From: Streptomyces sp. MP131-18
GTDB lineage: Bacteria; Actinomycetota; Actinomycetes; Streptomycetales; Streptomycetaceae
DNA length: 64,000 nucleotides
Assembly (NCBI RefSeq): GCF_001984575.1
Contig: NZ_LZNS01000001.1
Location: forward strand, 3,723,210-3,787,209
Reading direction: 5' to 3'
Both the position numbers and the translations under genes were made by a program. Below are positions 25,774 to 34,559 of this stretch, piece after piece. The stretch's first letter is position 1; the number at the start of each line of letters is the position of its first letter. The notes beneath the pieces were generated by a model. It saw nothing but the letters and a program-made list of their open reading frames with translations, did no database searches and was not told the origin of the DNA.

Positions 25774-26562
25774 ATGACGATGTTTGGTCGAGGGCGCGGG
25801 AGCGAGCCCGCTCGGAACGCCGAGGCCCTGCGCCTGGTCGGGGTCACCAAGGTGTACGGGACGGACGCGGAGAACTCCGTGACCGCATTGGACAACGTGT
25901 CGCTGAGCCTGCCGGCCGGCAGCTTCACGGCGGTGATGGGTCCTTCCGGCTCGGGCAAGTCGACGCTGCTCCAGTGCGCGGCCGGGCTCGACCGCCCGGA
26001 CAGCGGAGCGGTCGTGGTGGACGGCGAGGAGATGACGGGCGGCACGGAGGCGCAGCTGGCCAAGTTCCGCAGGCGGCGCGTCGGGTTCGTGTTCCAGCAG
26101 TACAACCTGCTGCCGACGCTCACCGTCGCGCAGAACACCACGCTGCCGCTGAAGCTGGCCGGGCGGCGCGTCGACCGGGAGAAGGCCAGGACGATCCTGG
26201 CGCAGGTCGGCCTCGCCGACCGCCTGGGCCACCGGCCGGACGAGCTGTCCGGCGGGCAGCGGCAGCGGGTCGCGATCGCGCGGGCGCTGGTGACCGAGCC
26301 CAGCGTGATCTTCGCCGACGAGCCGACGGGCGCGCTGGACACGCGCAGCGCCAGGGACGTGCTGCACCTGCTCCAGGAGGCTGTCCGGTTCCACGGCAGG
26401 ACCGTGGTGATGGTGACGCACGACCCGGTCGCCGCGTCCTACGCGGACTCGGTGCTGTTCCTCGCCGACGGGCGGCTCGCCGGGTACATGAACGCGCCGA
26501 CGGTGGACTCGGTCGCCGAACGCCTGGCGCACCTGGGCGACGACGTGCCGGCGGGGGTGTGA
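25774..26562 (+). CDS. ABC transporter ATP-binding protein (MacB/LolD type)
   Basis: 262 aa. Walker A (GPSGSGKST), Q-loop (FVFQQYNLLPTLTV), signature LSGGQRQRVAIARAL, Walker B (VIFADEPTGALD) and H-loop (VMVTHDPVAASYAD) are all present. The sequence is typical of the MacB/LolD class, which powers FtsX-type permeases. The permease gene starts 4 bp downstream. Together they probably export a peptide or antibiotic, or drive an extracytoplasmic machine. Confidence 0.95.
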   Translation: MTMFGRGRGSEPARNAEALRLVGVTKVYGTDAENSVTALDNVSLSLPAGSFTAVMGPSGSGKSTLLQCAAGLDRPDSGAVVVDGEEMTGGTEAQLAKFRRRRVGFVFQQYNLLPTLTVAQNTTLPLKLAGRRVDREKARTILAQVGLADRLGHRPDELSGGQRQRVAIARALVTEPSVIFADEPTGALDTRSARDVLHLLQEAVRFHGRTVVMVTHDPVAASYADSVLFLADGRLAGYMNAPTVDSVAERLAHLGDDVPAGV

Positions 26563-26566
26563 CGCC

Positions 26567-27910
26567 GTGTTCTCACTGGCATTCCGCTCCGTGCGGCAGC
26601 GCCCCGGGCGCTTCGTCGGAACCCTGCTCGCCGCGTTCCTCGGCGCGACCGTGACCATGACGTTCAACTCGATGCACGACACCGCGGGCGCGGCGGGCGT
26701 CGACGACCGGAGCGCGGAGTCGCTGACGCTCGCCGCCGGCGTCGTCGGCGGGTACGGCACGCTGCTGGTCTTCTTCGCCATCGCCTCCACGCTGACGGTG
26801 AACGTGCGGCAGCGCGAGGAGGAGATGGGGCTGCTGCGCCGCACGGGGGCGACCCCGGCGCAGATCAAGCGGATGATCGTCGGCGAGTCCGTGCTCGTGG
26901 CGCTGGCCGCGACGGTGCTCGCGATCGGCCCCGCGATGCTCGGCGGGCGGGCCCTGTTCGACATGTTCCAGGACACCGACCAGGTGGCGGCGGACGTGGA
27001 CTTCGCGTTCGGGCCCATCGCGCTGTCCGCGGGCTTCGGCATCACGCTGATCGCCGCGGCCGGTGCCGCGTACCTCGCGGTGCGCCGCGCCACCAGGACC
27101 GCGGCCGGGGCGGCCGGGGCCGGGGAGCCGCGCGGCCGGCTGCGGAACGTCGGCGGCGGCCTCGCGCTGGTGACCGGTCTCGGCGGGGCGGCCACCACCT
27201 TCGTGTTCGAGAGCACGGACCCGGCACTGATGGCGCCCGCCGCGTACGGCGCGATCCTGCTGTCGATCGGTCTGGCCGCGTTCTCGCCCGCACTGCTGCG
27301 GATGCTGCTGCGCCGCGTCGGCCGGCCGATCGGGGCGCTGGGCGCCGGCGGCTACCTGGCCGTGCTCAACACCCGGCAGCGCGCCGCGGAGTTGGCGGGG
27401 GTTCTGATGCCGCTGGTGCTGTTCATCGGCGTGGCCACGGCGACGGTGTACATGCAGGCCGTCGAGAGCGACGCGATCGAGGCGTCCGGCCTGGCGAAGT
27501 CGGTGGACGACAAGAACCTGGAGACGATGAACCTGATCGTCGTCGGCGTCATCGTCGGCTTCGCCTGCATCATGCTGATCAACAGCCTGTACGCGGCGAC
27601 CTCGTACCGCAGCCGCGAGTTCGGCGGGCAGCGGCTGGCGGGGGCGACGCCGCGGCAGGTGCTCGGCATGGTCGTCACCGAGGGGCTGCTGCTGACGGTG
27701 ACCGGGGTGGTCCTCGGCACGGCGGCGGGCCTGGCCGGTCTGGTGCCGTTCAACATGGTGCGCACCGACACGGTGTGGCCGGAGCAGTCGCCGCTGGTCT
27801 GGCTCGGCATCGTCGCGACAGCCGCCGCGGCCACGATGGTCACCGGCTGGGCGACGGCCCGCAGGGCGCTCCGCACCCCCGCGGTGGTGGCGGTGACGAA
27901 GGCCGCCTGA
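26567..27910 (+). CDS. FtsX-type ABC permease
   Basis: 447 aa from GTG. About eight transmembrane segments, with two FtsX-type blocks: the first contains LLVFFAIASTLTVNVRQREE then MGLLRRTGATPAQIKRMI, the second ATSYRSREFGGQRLAGATPR. The large extracellular loop normally placed after helix 1 is short (SMHDTAGAAGVDDRSAES). The gene sits 4 bp behind the ATPase and should be its membrane partner. No two-component system is adjacent. Confidence 0.92.
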   Translation: MFSLAFRSVRQRPGRFVGTLLAAFLGATVTMTFNSMHDTAGAAGVDDRSAESLTLAAGVVGGYGTLLVFFAIASTLTVNVRQREEEMGLLRRTGATPAQIKRMIVGESVLVALAATVLAIGPAMLGGRALFDMFQDTDQVAADVDFAFGPIALSAGFGITLIAAAGAAYLAVRRATRTAAGAAGAGEPRGRLRNVGGGLALVTGLGGAATTFVFESTDPALMAPAAYGAILLSIGLAAFSPALLRMLLRRVGRPIGALGAGGYLAVLNTRQRAAELAGVLMPLVLFIGVATATVYMQAVESDAIEASGLAKSVDDKNLETMNLIVVGVIVGFACIMLINSLYAATSYRSREFGGQRLAGATPRQVLGMVVTEGLLLTVTGVVLGTAAGLAGLVPFNMVRTDTVWPEQSPLVWLGIVATAAAATMVTGWATARRALRTPAVVAVTKAA

Positions 27911-28015
27911 CCGCCGCGCGCCGCACCGGTCGGCCGCGCCCCGCGGGGGGTGCGGGCCGACCGTCCAACTGCCTTTGCTGTGGAACCTGTTGGGGTGACC
28001 GCGCGTCTTCGATGC

Positions 28016-29974
28016 GTGTCTGTACTTCCGGCCGACGGCCACCAGGGAGCAGCCGCCGGGCACATGATCGTCTGCGGGGACGACGTGCTGGCGGTGCGGC
28101 TCGGCGCCGAACTGCACGAGGTGTACAGGGAACGGGTCACGCTCGTCGTCCCGCCCGCCGACGCGGGCGACGGCACGCGCGACGGCCGGCGCGGCCTGGT
28201 GCGCATCTCGGCGTTCCTGGGCCGGATGACCGCCGCGATGGGGCGGTCCGACGCGGGCGCCGCGTCCGGCGACACGCCCGCCGTGCGGGAGATCGAGGCG
28301 GCCGAGCCCACCGAGGACGTGCTGCGGCAGGCGGGCGCCGCGGAGGCCGCCGCGATGGCGCTGGTCCACGAGGACGACGAGACGAACATCAGGGCCGCGC
28401 TCGCCGCCCGGCGGCTCAACCCGCGGCTGCGGCTGGTGATCCGCCTGTACAACCGCAAGCTCGGCCTCCGCCTCGCCGACCTCCTCGACCAGGCCGCCGC
28501 GGTGGCGCTGCCGGGGCTCGACCCGGCCGGCCTCGACGCCTCCACCATCGTGCTCTCGGACGCCGACACGGCCGCGCCCGCGCTGGCGGCCACCGCGGTC
28601 GCCGGAACGCGCAAGGTCGTGGCGGCCGACGGGCTGCTGCTGCGCGCCGCGGAACGCCCGCCGCCCGCCCCCGGCGAGATCGCCGACCCGGGCCTGTGCA
28701 CGCTGGCGCTGCTGTCCGCGACGGCGCAGGACCCGGCGGGCGACGAGGGTTCCGACCGCAGCGGCGCGGGCGCGCCGCTGCTGCTGCCCGACGACGCGGA
28801 GGTGGCGGCGGCGACCGGCCGCGGCACCGTGGTGCTGGAAACGGTCGCGCACGCCGGTCCCGCGCTGCCGCCGCGGCGCCTGGCGCGGCGGGGCGCGCCG
28901 CTCGCGGACATCTTCCCCGGGCGGCTGCGGTGGGCGCTCGCGGGCGTCGGGGCGGCCGGGTGCGTGCTGGCCGTCGCGCTGTGGTGGGCCACGGGCGGGC
29001 ACCCGCTGAACGCCGCCTACCTGACGCTGCTCGATCTGTTCTCCATCGGCGACCCGGCCGTCGGGGAGCCGGTGGCGCGGCAGACGCTCCAGCTGGTCGC
29101 GGGGCTCGTGGGGCTCGCGCTGCTGCCGATCCTGGTGGCGGGCGCGCTCCAGGCGCTCGGCACGTTCCGCAGTCATACCGCGCTGCCGCGCCCGCCGCGC
29201 GGCCTGTCGGGGCACGTGGTGCTGCTCGGCCTCGGCAAGATCGGCACCCGCGTGCTGGCGCAGCTGCGGGAGCTGGACATTCCGGTGGTGTGCGTGGAGG
29301 AGGACCCGGAGGCCAGGGGCATCGCGACGGCCCGCAGGCTGGGGGTGCCGGTGGTGCTGGGCGACGTCACGCAGGAAGGCGTGCTCGAAGCCGCGAAGAT
29401 CCACCGCGCGCAGGCGCTGCTCGCGGTGACGAGCGCGGACGCGACGAACCTGGAGGCGGCGCTGTACGCGCGTTCCGTTCAGCCGGACCTGCGGGTGTCG
29501 CTGCGCATCTACGACGACGACTTCGCGACCGCGGTGTACCGCACGCTGCGCGCCGCGCACCCTGGGGCGCTGACGCGCAGCCGCAGCGTGTCGACGCTGG
29601 CCGCGCCCGCGTTCGCGGGCGCGATGATGGGGCGGCAGATCCTGGGGGCCGTTCCGGTGGAGCGGCGGGTGCTGCTGTTCGCGGCGGTGGAGGTGTCGGC
29701 GCTGCCGCAGTTCGAGGGCAGGACGGTCGCGGAGGCGTACCGGCGGGACGCGTGGCGGGTCGTTGCGCTCGACACGGCCGAGCCGGAGGACCGGCGCACC
29801 GACCTGGCGGCGCCGCGCCCCGCGGAGGAGCGGAGCAGGCCCGCGGGCCTGCTGTGGAACGTGCACCCCGGCTACGTGCTGCGGCCCCGGGACCGGGTGG
29901 TGGTGGCCGCGACCCGGCAGGGCCTCGCGGAGCTGCTGGGGCGGCGCCCCGGGGACGCGCAGGGCGCACGGTAA
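28016..29974 (+). CDS. NAD-binding membrane protein with two RCK-like domains
   Basis: 652 aa from GTG 28016 (an ATG at 28064 also fits). A first Rossmann domain (MIVCGDDVLAVRLGAEL) and a second (HVVLLGLGKIGTRVLAQL, VLGDVTQEGVLEAAKIHRAQ) flank two hydrophobic helices (RWALAGVGAAGCVLAVAL and LQLVAGLVGLALLPILVAG). The layout resembles TrkA/CASTOR-like potassium-channel proteins. However, the loop between the helices (LTLLDLFSIGDPAVGEP) has no TVGYG selectivity signature. It may therefore gate something else or have lost channel function. Confidence 0.8.
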   Translation: MSVLPADGHQGAAAGHMIVCGDDVLAVRLGAELHEVYRERVTLVVPPADAGDGTRDGRRGLVRISAFLGRMTAAMGRSDAGAASGDTPAVREIEAAEPTEDVLRQAGAAEAAAMALVHEDDETNIRAALAARRLNPRLRLVIRLYNRKLGLRLADLLDQAAAVALPGLDPAGLDASTIVLSDADTAAPALAATAVAGTRKVVAADGLLLRAAERPPPAPGEIADPGLCTLALLSATAQDPAGDEGSDRSGAGAPLLLPDDAEVAAATGRGTVVLETVAHAGPALPPRRLARRGAPLADIFPGRLRWALAGVGAAGCVLAVALWWATGGHPLNAAYLTLLDLFSIGDPAVGEPVARQTLQLVAGLVGLALLPILVAGALQALGTFRSHTALPRPPRGLSGHVVLLGLGKIGTRVLAQLRELDIPVVCVEEDPEARGIATARRLGVPVVLGDVTQEGVLEAAKIHRAQALLAVTSADATNLEAALYARSVQPDLRVSLRIYDDDFATAVYRTLRAAHPGALTRSRSVSTLAAPAFAGAMMGRQILGAVPVERRVLLFAAVEVSALPQFEGRTVAEAYRRDAWRVVALDTAEPEDRRTDLAAPRPAEERSRPAGLLWNVHPGYVLRPRDRVVVAATRQGLAELLGRRPGDAQGAR

Positions 29975-30003
29975 CGGAACGCGCCCCCCGGCCTGCGTGC
30001 CGC

Positions 30004-30040
30004 TTGACCTTGCCGCAACGTCAACGTTTCTACTGGCCGC
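30004..30040 (+). promoter_or_regulatory. Probable MerR-regulated promoter
   Basis: TTGACC (30004-30009) is a good -35; a TTCTAC/TACT -10-like element lies 18-21 bp later. Between them lies CTTGCCGCAACGTCAACG, a partially symmetric segment placed where MerR proteins bind and twist DNA. The ATG of the MerR gene follows within 10 bp, so the message is nearly leaderless. Autoregulation is inferred. Confidence 0.55.
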
Positions 30041-30856
30041 ATGCGCATCGGAGAGCTCGCCGCACTGGCCGGCGTCACCACCCGCACCATCCGCCACTAC
30101 CACCACATCGGGCTGCTGCCCGAGTCCCCGCGCGAGGCCAACGGCTACCGCTCCTACGGGCTGCGCGACGCCATCCGCCTGGCCCGCATCCGGCGGCTGA
30201 CGGAGCTGGGCCTCGGCCTGGAGGAGATCCGCGACGTGCTCGCCGACGACACGGCGCACGAGCTGGACGAGGTCCTGGCCGAGCTCGACGACGACCTGGC
30301 CGCCCAGGAGGAGGCGATCCGGCGCCGCAGGGAACGCCTGTCCGAGGTGCTGCGGCAGGCCGGCGAGAACGGCGGCCTGCCGCGGGAGGGCCCGGTCTCG
30401 CCCGAGCTCGCCGCCCTGTTCACCGAGATGTCCCGCGCCTCTGCGGAACTCCCTGGCCCGGAGCCCCGCATGGCCGCGAAGGAGCGCGAACTGCTCGCCC
30501 TGCTCGAAGCCGCCCCGGCCCCCGGGGCCGCCGAGTGGCTGGGCGGCCTGCTGCGTGCCCTGAAGTCGGAACCCGGGGCGCTGCGGCGCGCCTACGAGCT
30601 GTACGCGCAGATGGACGGCCTGGCGGACGCCGCCGCCGACGATCCGCGGGTCCCCGCGGTGGCGCGGGCCCTGGTGGACGCGCTTCCGGCGGAGATCGCG
30701 GCACCGATGGCCGAGGCCGCCGGACAGGCGCACCGGACGCGGGACGGTGCGGACGGCCGCGGATTCACCGAGGCGTTCTTCGCCGAGTTCTCCGAGGCCC
30801 AGGCCGAGGCCGTCTGGCAGGCGATGCGGCTGATCGCGGAGCAGGGCGAGCGGTGA
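30041..30856 (+). CDS. MerR-family regulator with C-terminal effector domain
   Basis: 271 aa. The N-terminal MerR helix-turn-helix is canonical (MRIGELAALAGVTTRTIRHY, then GLLPESPREANGYRSYGLRD). It is followed by the dimerisation helix (EVLAELDDDLAAQEEAIRRR) and a long helical C-terminal domain that may bind a ligand. There are no Cys residues of metal-responsive type. Its stop overlaps the next gene by 4 bp, so it is co-translated with a membrane protein that it probably regulates. Confidence 0.92.
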   Translation: MRIGELAALAGVTTRTIRHYHHIGLLPESPREANGYRSYGLRDAIRLARIRRLTELGLGLEEIRDVLADDTAHELDEVLAELDDDLAAQEEAIRRRRERLSEVLRQAGENGGLPREGPVSPELAALFTEMSRASAELPGPEPRMAAKERELLALLEAAPAPGAAEWLGGLLRALKSEPGALRRAYELYAQMDGLADAAADDPRVPAVARALVDALPAEIAAPMAEAAGQAHRTRDGADGRGFTEAFFAEFSEAQAEAVWQAMRLIAEQGER

Positions 30857-31563
30857 ACGCCGCGCGCGCCGGGACCGGGTGCCTGCGCCTGCTGCGGCAC
30901 GAACGCGCCCTGTGGTCCTGCCTGCTGCGGCGCCTGTTCCGCCGCGGCCCGCACGGCGTGGGCCCGGGCGACACGGCGGCGGGGTACGCATCGGCGCAGG
31001 CCGCCCTGAACTGGGTGATGCTCTTCCTCTCGGTCCTGGAGACGGTGGTGCTCGCGGTGCTCGTGCCCTGGCCGCTGGTCCACGCCGTCCTGCTGGTCAT
31101 CGGGCTGTGGGGCATCTTCTTCGTGGTGGCTCACCAGTCCGCGTGCGTCGTCCGCCCGCACGTCGTGGGCGCGGACGGCTCGCTGCGGATACGGCACGGG
31201 GCGCTGGTCGACATCCGGGTCCCCGCCGACCGCATCGCCGCCGCCCGCGTGGATACCCACTACACCGGCGGCGGACCGCTCCGGGTCCACGACGAGCCGG
31301 GCGGGCCGGGCGGGCCGGGCGGCTCGGGCGGGCCGGGCGGGCCGGGCGGGCCGGGCGGCTCGGGCGGGCCGGGCGGCGGTACGGCCGTTCTCGCGGTCGC
31401 GGGGCAGGTCAGCGTGACCGTCGAACTCACCGCCCCCGTCCCGTTCCTGCGGCCCCTCGGGCGGCCGGCCCGCGCCCGCGTCCTGCGCTTCTGGGCCGAT
31501 GACGCGCGCGCCCTCGTCGCCGCGCTGGACCGCTCGGCCGCCGCCGCGGACCCGCGGGGCTGA
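30853..31563 (+). CDS. Hypothetical membrane protein with Gly/Pro repeat
   Basis: 236 aa from the GTG overlapping the MerR stop. Two adjacent transmembrane helices (WVMLFLSVLETVVLAVLVPW and VHAVLLVIGLWGIFFVVA) are followed by a bacterial-PH-like beta region (HVVGADGSLRIRHGALVDIR, VPADRIAAARVD). A GGPGGPGGS repeat inserts in this region (31297-31380). The upstream reading frame is open for another kilobase but is only a shadow of the two-RCK gene. Function unknown. Confidence 0.7.
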   Translation: MNAARAGTGCLRLLRHERALWSCLLRRLFRRGPHGVGPGDTAAGYASAQAALNWVMLFLSVLETVVLAVLVPWPLVHAVLLVIGLWGIFFVVAHQSACVVRPHVVGADGSLRIRHGALVDIRVPADRIAAARVDTHYTGGGPLRVHDEPGGPGGPGGSGGPGGPGGPGGSGGPGGGTAVLAVAGQVSVTVELTAPVPFLRPLGRPARARVLRFWADDARALVAALDRSAAAADPRG

Positions 31564-31573
31564 GCCGGGCGCG

Positions 31574-31933
31574 TCAGCCGCCGAACGCGGCGTTCCGCTC
31601 GACGACGCGCGCCAGGTGCGCCGCGAAGACCTCGCGGGCGTCGGGCGTCAGCCGGGCCAGCGCGACCATCGCCGTGACGATGACGTCGCACACCTCGGCC
31701 TCCACGTCCTGCCAGGTGTGCGACCTGCCCTTCCGCGGGTTCTGCCCGGTCGCACCGATCACCGCCTCGGCCACCTCCCCCGCCTCCTCGGTGATCTTCA
31801 GCAGTTGCAGCAGCCTGCGCTGCTCGACGGGCAGGGTGCTGTGCTCCTCCAGCCAGGCGGCGATGCGCTCGACGGCGGTCCAGGTCTCGTGCACGGTGTC
31901 TCCAGCGGTCGCGTTGTCAGTGCCGGATGCCAT
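31574..31933 (-). CDS. MazG-like nucleotide pyrophosphohydrolase
   Basis: 119 aa. The all-alpha MazG pattern is clear: LLQLLKITEEAGEVAEAVIG (E-E-x-x-E metal site) and DVEAEVCDVIVTAMVALARL (second E/D pair). Such proteins hydrolyse NTPs or house-clean damaged nucleotides. The start is the ATG at 31933. It is divergent from the UvrA-like gene with 114 bp between, and shares the iteron-containing promoter region, which could link it to the same DNA-damage or resistance regulon. Confidence 0.85.
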   Translation of the reverse strand: MASGTDNATAGDTVHETWTAVERIAAWLEEHSTLPVEQRRLLQLLKITEEAGEVAEAVIGATGQNPRKGRSHTWQDVEAEVCDVIVTAMVALARLTPDAREVFAAHLARVVERNAAFGG

Positions 31934-31989
31934 GATCGAGCCGTCGGGTCCGAAGGGCCCGGCCGCCGCATCGCCGTACGCCGCCGCGC

Positions 31990-32033
31990 CAGGTCCGCAC
32001 CAGGTCCGCACCAGATCCGCGTCAGATCCGCAC
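31990..32033. repeat. Four 11-bp direct repeats (iterons)
   Basis: CAGGTCCGCAC, CAGGTCCGCAC, CAGATCCGCGT and CAGATCCGCAC follow each other without gaps. The fifth unit begins CAGGGGAG, which doubles as the ribosome-binding site of the UvrA-like gene at 32048. An 11-bp period places every copy on nearly the same DNA face, as expected for cooperative binding of a regulator. Which protein binds is unknown. Confidence 0.75.
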
Positions 32034-32047
32034 CAGGGGAGTCGTTC

Positions 32048-34381
32048 ATGTCCGCCGAGCCATCCCGTTCGCCCGCCACGCCGCCGGGCCCCGCCGCCCC
32101 GCCGCGCGCCGCCTCCCTCGCCGCGGACAGCCACGACGTGATCCAGGTGCGCGGCGCGCGGGAGAACAATCTGAAGGACATCTCCCTCGACATACCCAAG
32201 CGCAGGCTGACGGTCTTCACCGGCGTCTCCGGCTCGGGGAAGTCCTCCCTCGTCTTCGGCACCATCGCGGCCGAGTCCCAGCGCCTGATCAACGAGACGT
32301 ACACCGCGTTCATCCAGTCGTTCATGCCGAGCCTGGGCCGCCCGGACGTCGACGCCCTGCACAACCTGAGCGCGGCCATCGTCGTCGACCAGGAGCGGAT
32401 GGGGGCCAACTCGCGGTCCACCGTGGGCACGGTCACCGACGCTTACACGATGCTGCGGATCGTCTACAGCAGACTCGGCACCCCGCACATCGGCACCTCG
32501 TCGGCGTTCAGCTTCAACACCGCGGAGGGCGCCTGTTCCGACTGCGAGGGCCTCGGTGAGGTCTCGCGGATCGACATCGACCAGCTCGTGGACCGGGAGC
32601 TGTCGCTCAACGAGGGGGCCATCACCGTGCCCGGCTTCACCGTCGGCGCCTGGTACTGGCAGGTCATGGCGCATTCCGGGCTGTTCGACCCCGACATGAA
32701 GCTGAAGGACTACCCGCCGGAGCAGTGGGAGGACTTCCTGCACAAGTCCGCCACCAAGATCAAGGTCGGCACCAACAACATCACCTACGAGGGCCTGGTC
32801 CCCAAGGTGACGCGCACCTACCTGGCCAAGGACCGGGACTCTATGCAGACCGCGGTCCGCGCCTTCGTGGACCGGGCCGTCGTCTTCGCCGAGTGCGGCA
32901 CCTGCGGCGGCACCCGGCTCAGCGCCGCCGCGCTGTCCTCCAAGATCGACGGGGTCACCATCGCGGAGTGCTCCGCCATGCAGATCAGCGATCTGGCGGC
33001 GTTCGTCCGCGGCCTCGACGCGCCCTCGGTCGCGCCGATGCTGAGCGCGCTGCGCGACCTGCTCGACTCGCTGGTGGAGATCGGCCTCGGCTACCTGAGC
33101 CTGGACCGCACGTCCGTCACCCTCTCCGGCGGCGAGTCGCAGCGGGTCAAGATGGTCCGCCACCTCGGGTCCAGCCTCACCGACGTCACCTACGTCTTCG
33201 ACGAGCCCACCACCGGCCTGCACCCGCACGACATCGCCCGGATGAACGACCTGCTGCTGCGGCTGCGCGACAAGGGCAACACGGTGCTCGTCGTCGAGCA
33301 CAAGCCGGAGGTCATCGCCATCGCCGACCACGTCGTCGATCTCGGCCCCGGCGCGGGCAGCGCCGGCGGGGAGATCTGCTACACCGGCGACATCGCGGGG
33401 CTGCGCGCCTCGGACACGCTGACCGGCCGCCACCTCGAACACCGGGCCGGGCTGCGGGAGTCCGTGCGCGCGCCGCGCGGCAAGCTGCCGATCACCGGCG
33501 CCCGCACGCACAATCTGCGCGACGTCGACGTCGACATCCCGGTGGGCGTCCTGACCGTCGTCACCGGCGTCGCCGGCTCCGGCAAGAGCTCCCTCGTCCA
33601 CGGCGCGCTGCCCGGCCGGGAGGGCGTCGTCGTCGCCGACCAGTCCGCGATCCGCGGCTCCCGCCGGAGCAACCCGGCGACCTACACCGGGCTGCTCGCC
33701 CCGATCCGTACCGCGTTCGCCAAGGCCAACGGGGTCAAGGCAGCCCTGTTCAGCGCCAATTCGGAAGGGGCCTGCCCCAACTGCAACGGGATCGGCCTCG
33801 TCTACACCGACCTCGCGATGATGGCCGGGGTCGCCTCGGTCTGCGAGGAGTGCCAGGGCAAGCGGTTCACGCCGCAGGTGCTGACGTACAAGCTGGACGG
33901 CAAGGACATCAGCGAGGTCCTGGGCATGTCCGTGGCCGAGGCGCACAAGTTCTTCCGCACCGGCCAGGCGCAGACGATCCTCGGCCGGCTGATGGACGTG
34001 GGCCTGAGCTACCTGCGGCTCGGCCAGCCCCTGACCACCCTCTCCGGCGGCGAGCGGCAGCGGCTGAAGCTGGCGATCCACATGGCGGAGAAGGCCGCGA
34101 CATACGTGCTGGACGAGCCGACCACCGGCCTGCACCTGGCGGACGTGGACCAGCTGCTCGCCCTCCTCGACCGGCTGGTCGACGCGGGCAACACGGTCGT
34201 CGTCATCGAGCACCACCAGGCGGTCATGGCGCACGCCGACTGGCTGATCGACCTCGGTCCCGGCGCCGGACACGACGGCGGCCGGGTCGTGTTCACCGGC
34301 ACCCCGGCCGATCTCGTGGCGCGGGGCGACACCCTGACCGCGCGGCACCTGCGCGAGTACGTCGCGGGGACCGGCCGGTGA
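32048..34381 (+). CDS. UvrA-like ABC-ATPase (UvrA2/DrrC class)
   Basis: 777 aa, against about 950 for housekeeping UvrA. Two ABC modules are complete: Walker A GVSGSGKSS and GVAGSGKSS, signatures LSGGESQRVKM and LSGGERQRLKL, Walker B YVFDEPTTGLH and YVLDEPTTGLH. Zinc-binding pairs CSDCEG/CGTCGG and CPNCNG/CEECQG are present. The shorter length fits loss of the UvrB-interaction region, as in UvrA-like proteins encoded near antibiotic genes that give self-protection. Its stop overlaps the first of three 89-bp mini-ORF repeats. Confidence 0.92.
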   Translation: MSAEPSRSPATPPGPAAPPRAASLAADSHDVIQVRGARENNLKDISLDIPKRRLTVFTGVSGSGKSSLVFGTIAAESQRLINETYTAFIQSFMPSLGRPDVDALHNLSAAIVVDQERMGANSRSTVGTVTDAYTMLRIVYSRLGTPHIGTSSAFSFNTAEGACSDCEGLGEVSRIDIDQLVDRELSLNEGAITVPGFTVGAWYWQVMAHSGLFDPDMKLKDYPPEQWEDFLHKSATKIKVGTNNITYEGLVPKVTRTYLAKDRDSMQTAVRAFVDRAVVFAECGTCGGTRLSAAALSSKIDGVTIAECSAMQISDLAAFVRGLDAPSVAPMLSALRDLLDSLVEIGLGYLSLDRTSVTLSGGESQRVKMVRHLGSSLTDVTYVFDEPTTGLHPHDIARMNDLLLRLRDKGNTVLVVEHKPEVIAIADHVVDLGPGAGSAGGEICYTGDIAGLRASDTLTGRHLEHRAGLRESVRAPRGKLPITGARTHNLRDVDVDIPVGVLTVVTGVAGSGKSSLVHGALPGREGVVVADQSAIRGSRRSNPATYTGLLAPIRTAFAKANGVKAALFSANSEGACPNCNGIGLVYTDLAMMAGVASVCEECQGKRFTPQVLTYKLDGKDISEVLGMSVAEAHKFFRTGQAQTILGRLMDVGLSYLRLGQPLTTLSGGERQRLKLAIHMAEKAATYVLDEPTTGLHLADVDQLLALLDRLVDAGNTVVVIEHHQAVMAHADWLIDLGPGAGHDGGRVVFTGTPADLVARGDTLTARHLREYVAGTGR

Positions 34382-34470
34382 GCGGCGCCCACGCGGCCGC
34401 CGGGCCGCATACCACCACCCACCACACGCTTCGCCGCGCGGGCGGAGAAGCGAACGAGGAGGCACAGTGA
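34378..34470 (+). CDS. Mini-ORF 1 of the 89-bp repeat array (30 aa)
   Basis: GTG start inside the UvrA-like stop (GTGA overlap), 30 codons, ending in a TGA that overlaps the next GTG. The peptide reads MSGAHAAAGPHTTTHHTLRR followed by AGGEANEEAQ. It is not a known family. Whether it is translated for its own sake, or only links ribosomes from the UvrA-like gene to the next gene, cannot be told. Confidence 0.45.
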   Translation: MSGAHAAAGPHTTTHHTLRRAGGEANEEAQ

Positions 34471-34559
34471 GCGGCGCCCACGCGGCCGCCGAGCCGCATA
34501 CCACCACCCACCACACGCTTCGCCGCGCGGGCGGAGAAGCGAACGAGGAGGCACAGTGA
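34467..34559 (+). CDS. Mini-ORF 2 of the 89-bp repeat array (30 aa)
   Basis: Same design as mini-ORF 1, with Gly9 replaced by Glu. It has a strong ribosome-binding site (GAGGAGG, five nucleotides before GTG) at the end of repeat unit 1. The stop overlaps the start of mini-ORF 3 by 4 bp. Because the unit length is 89 bp, consecutive mini-ORFs lie in different frames and must each re-initiate. Confidence 0.45.
   Translation: MSGAHAAAEPHTTTHHTLRRAGGEANEEAQ

Noticed and set aside
26573..30991. A 1472-codon minus-strand open frame
   Set aside because: It is antisense to the ABC exporter, two-RCK and MerR genes, all of which have clear domains. Long antisense frames are normal in high-GC DNA.
31297..31380. 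Short tandem repeat of GGGCCGGGC as a regulatory element
   Set aside because: It lies inside the coding frame and encodes a Gly/Pro repeat in the membrane protein.
27775..31563. A single 1262-codon plus-strand gene
   Set aside because: Only the last 236 codons (from the GTG at 30853) have protein-like features; the first part is a shadow of the two-RCK and MerR genes.
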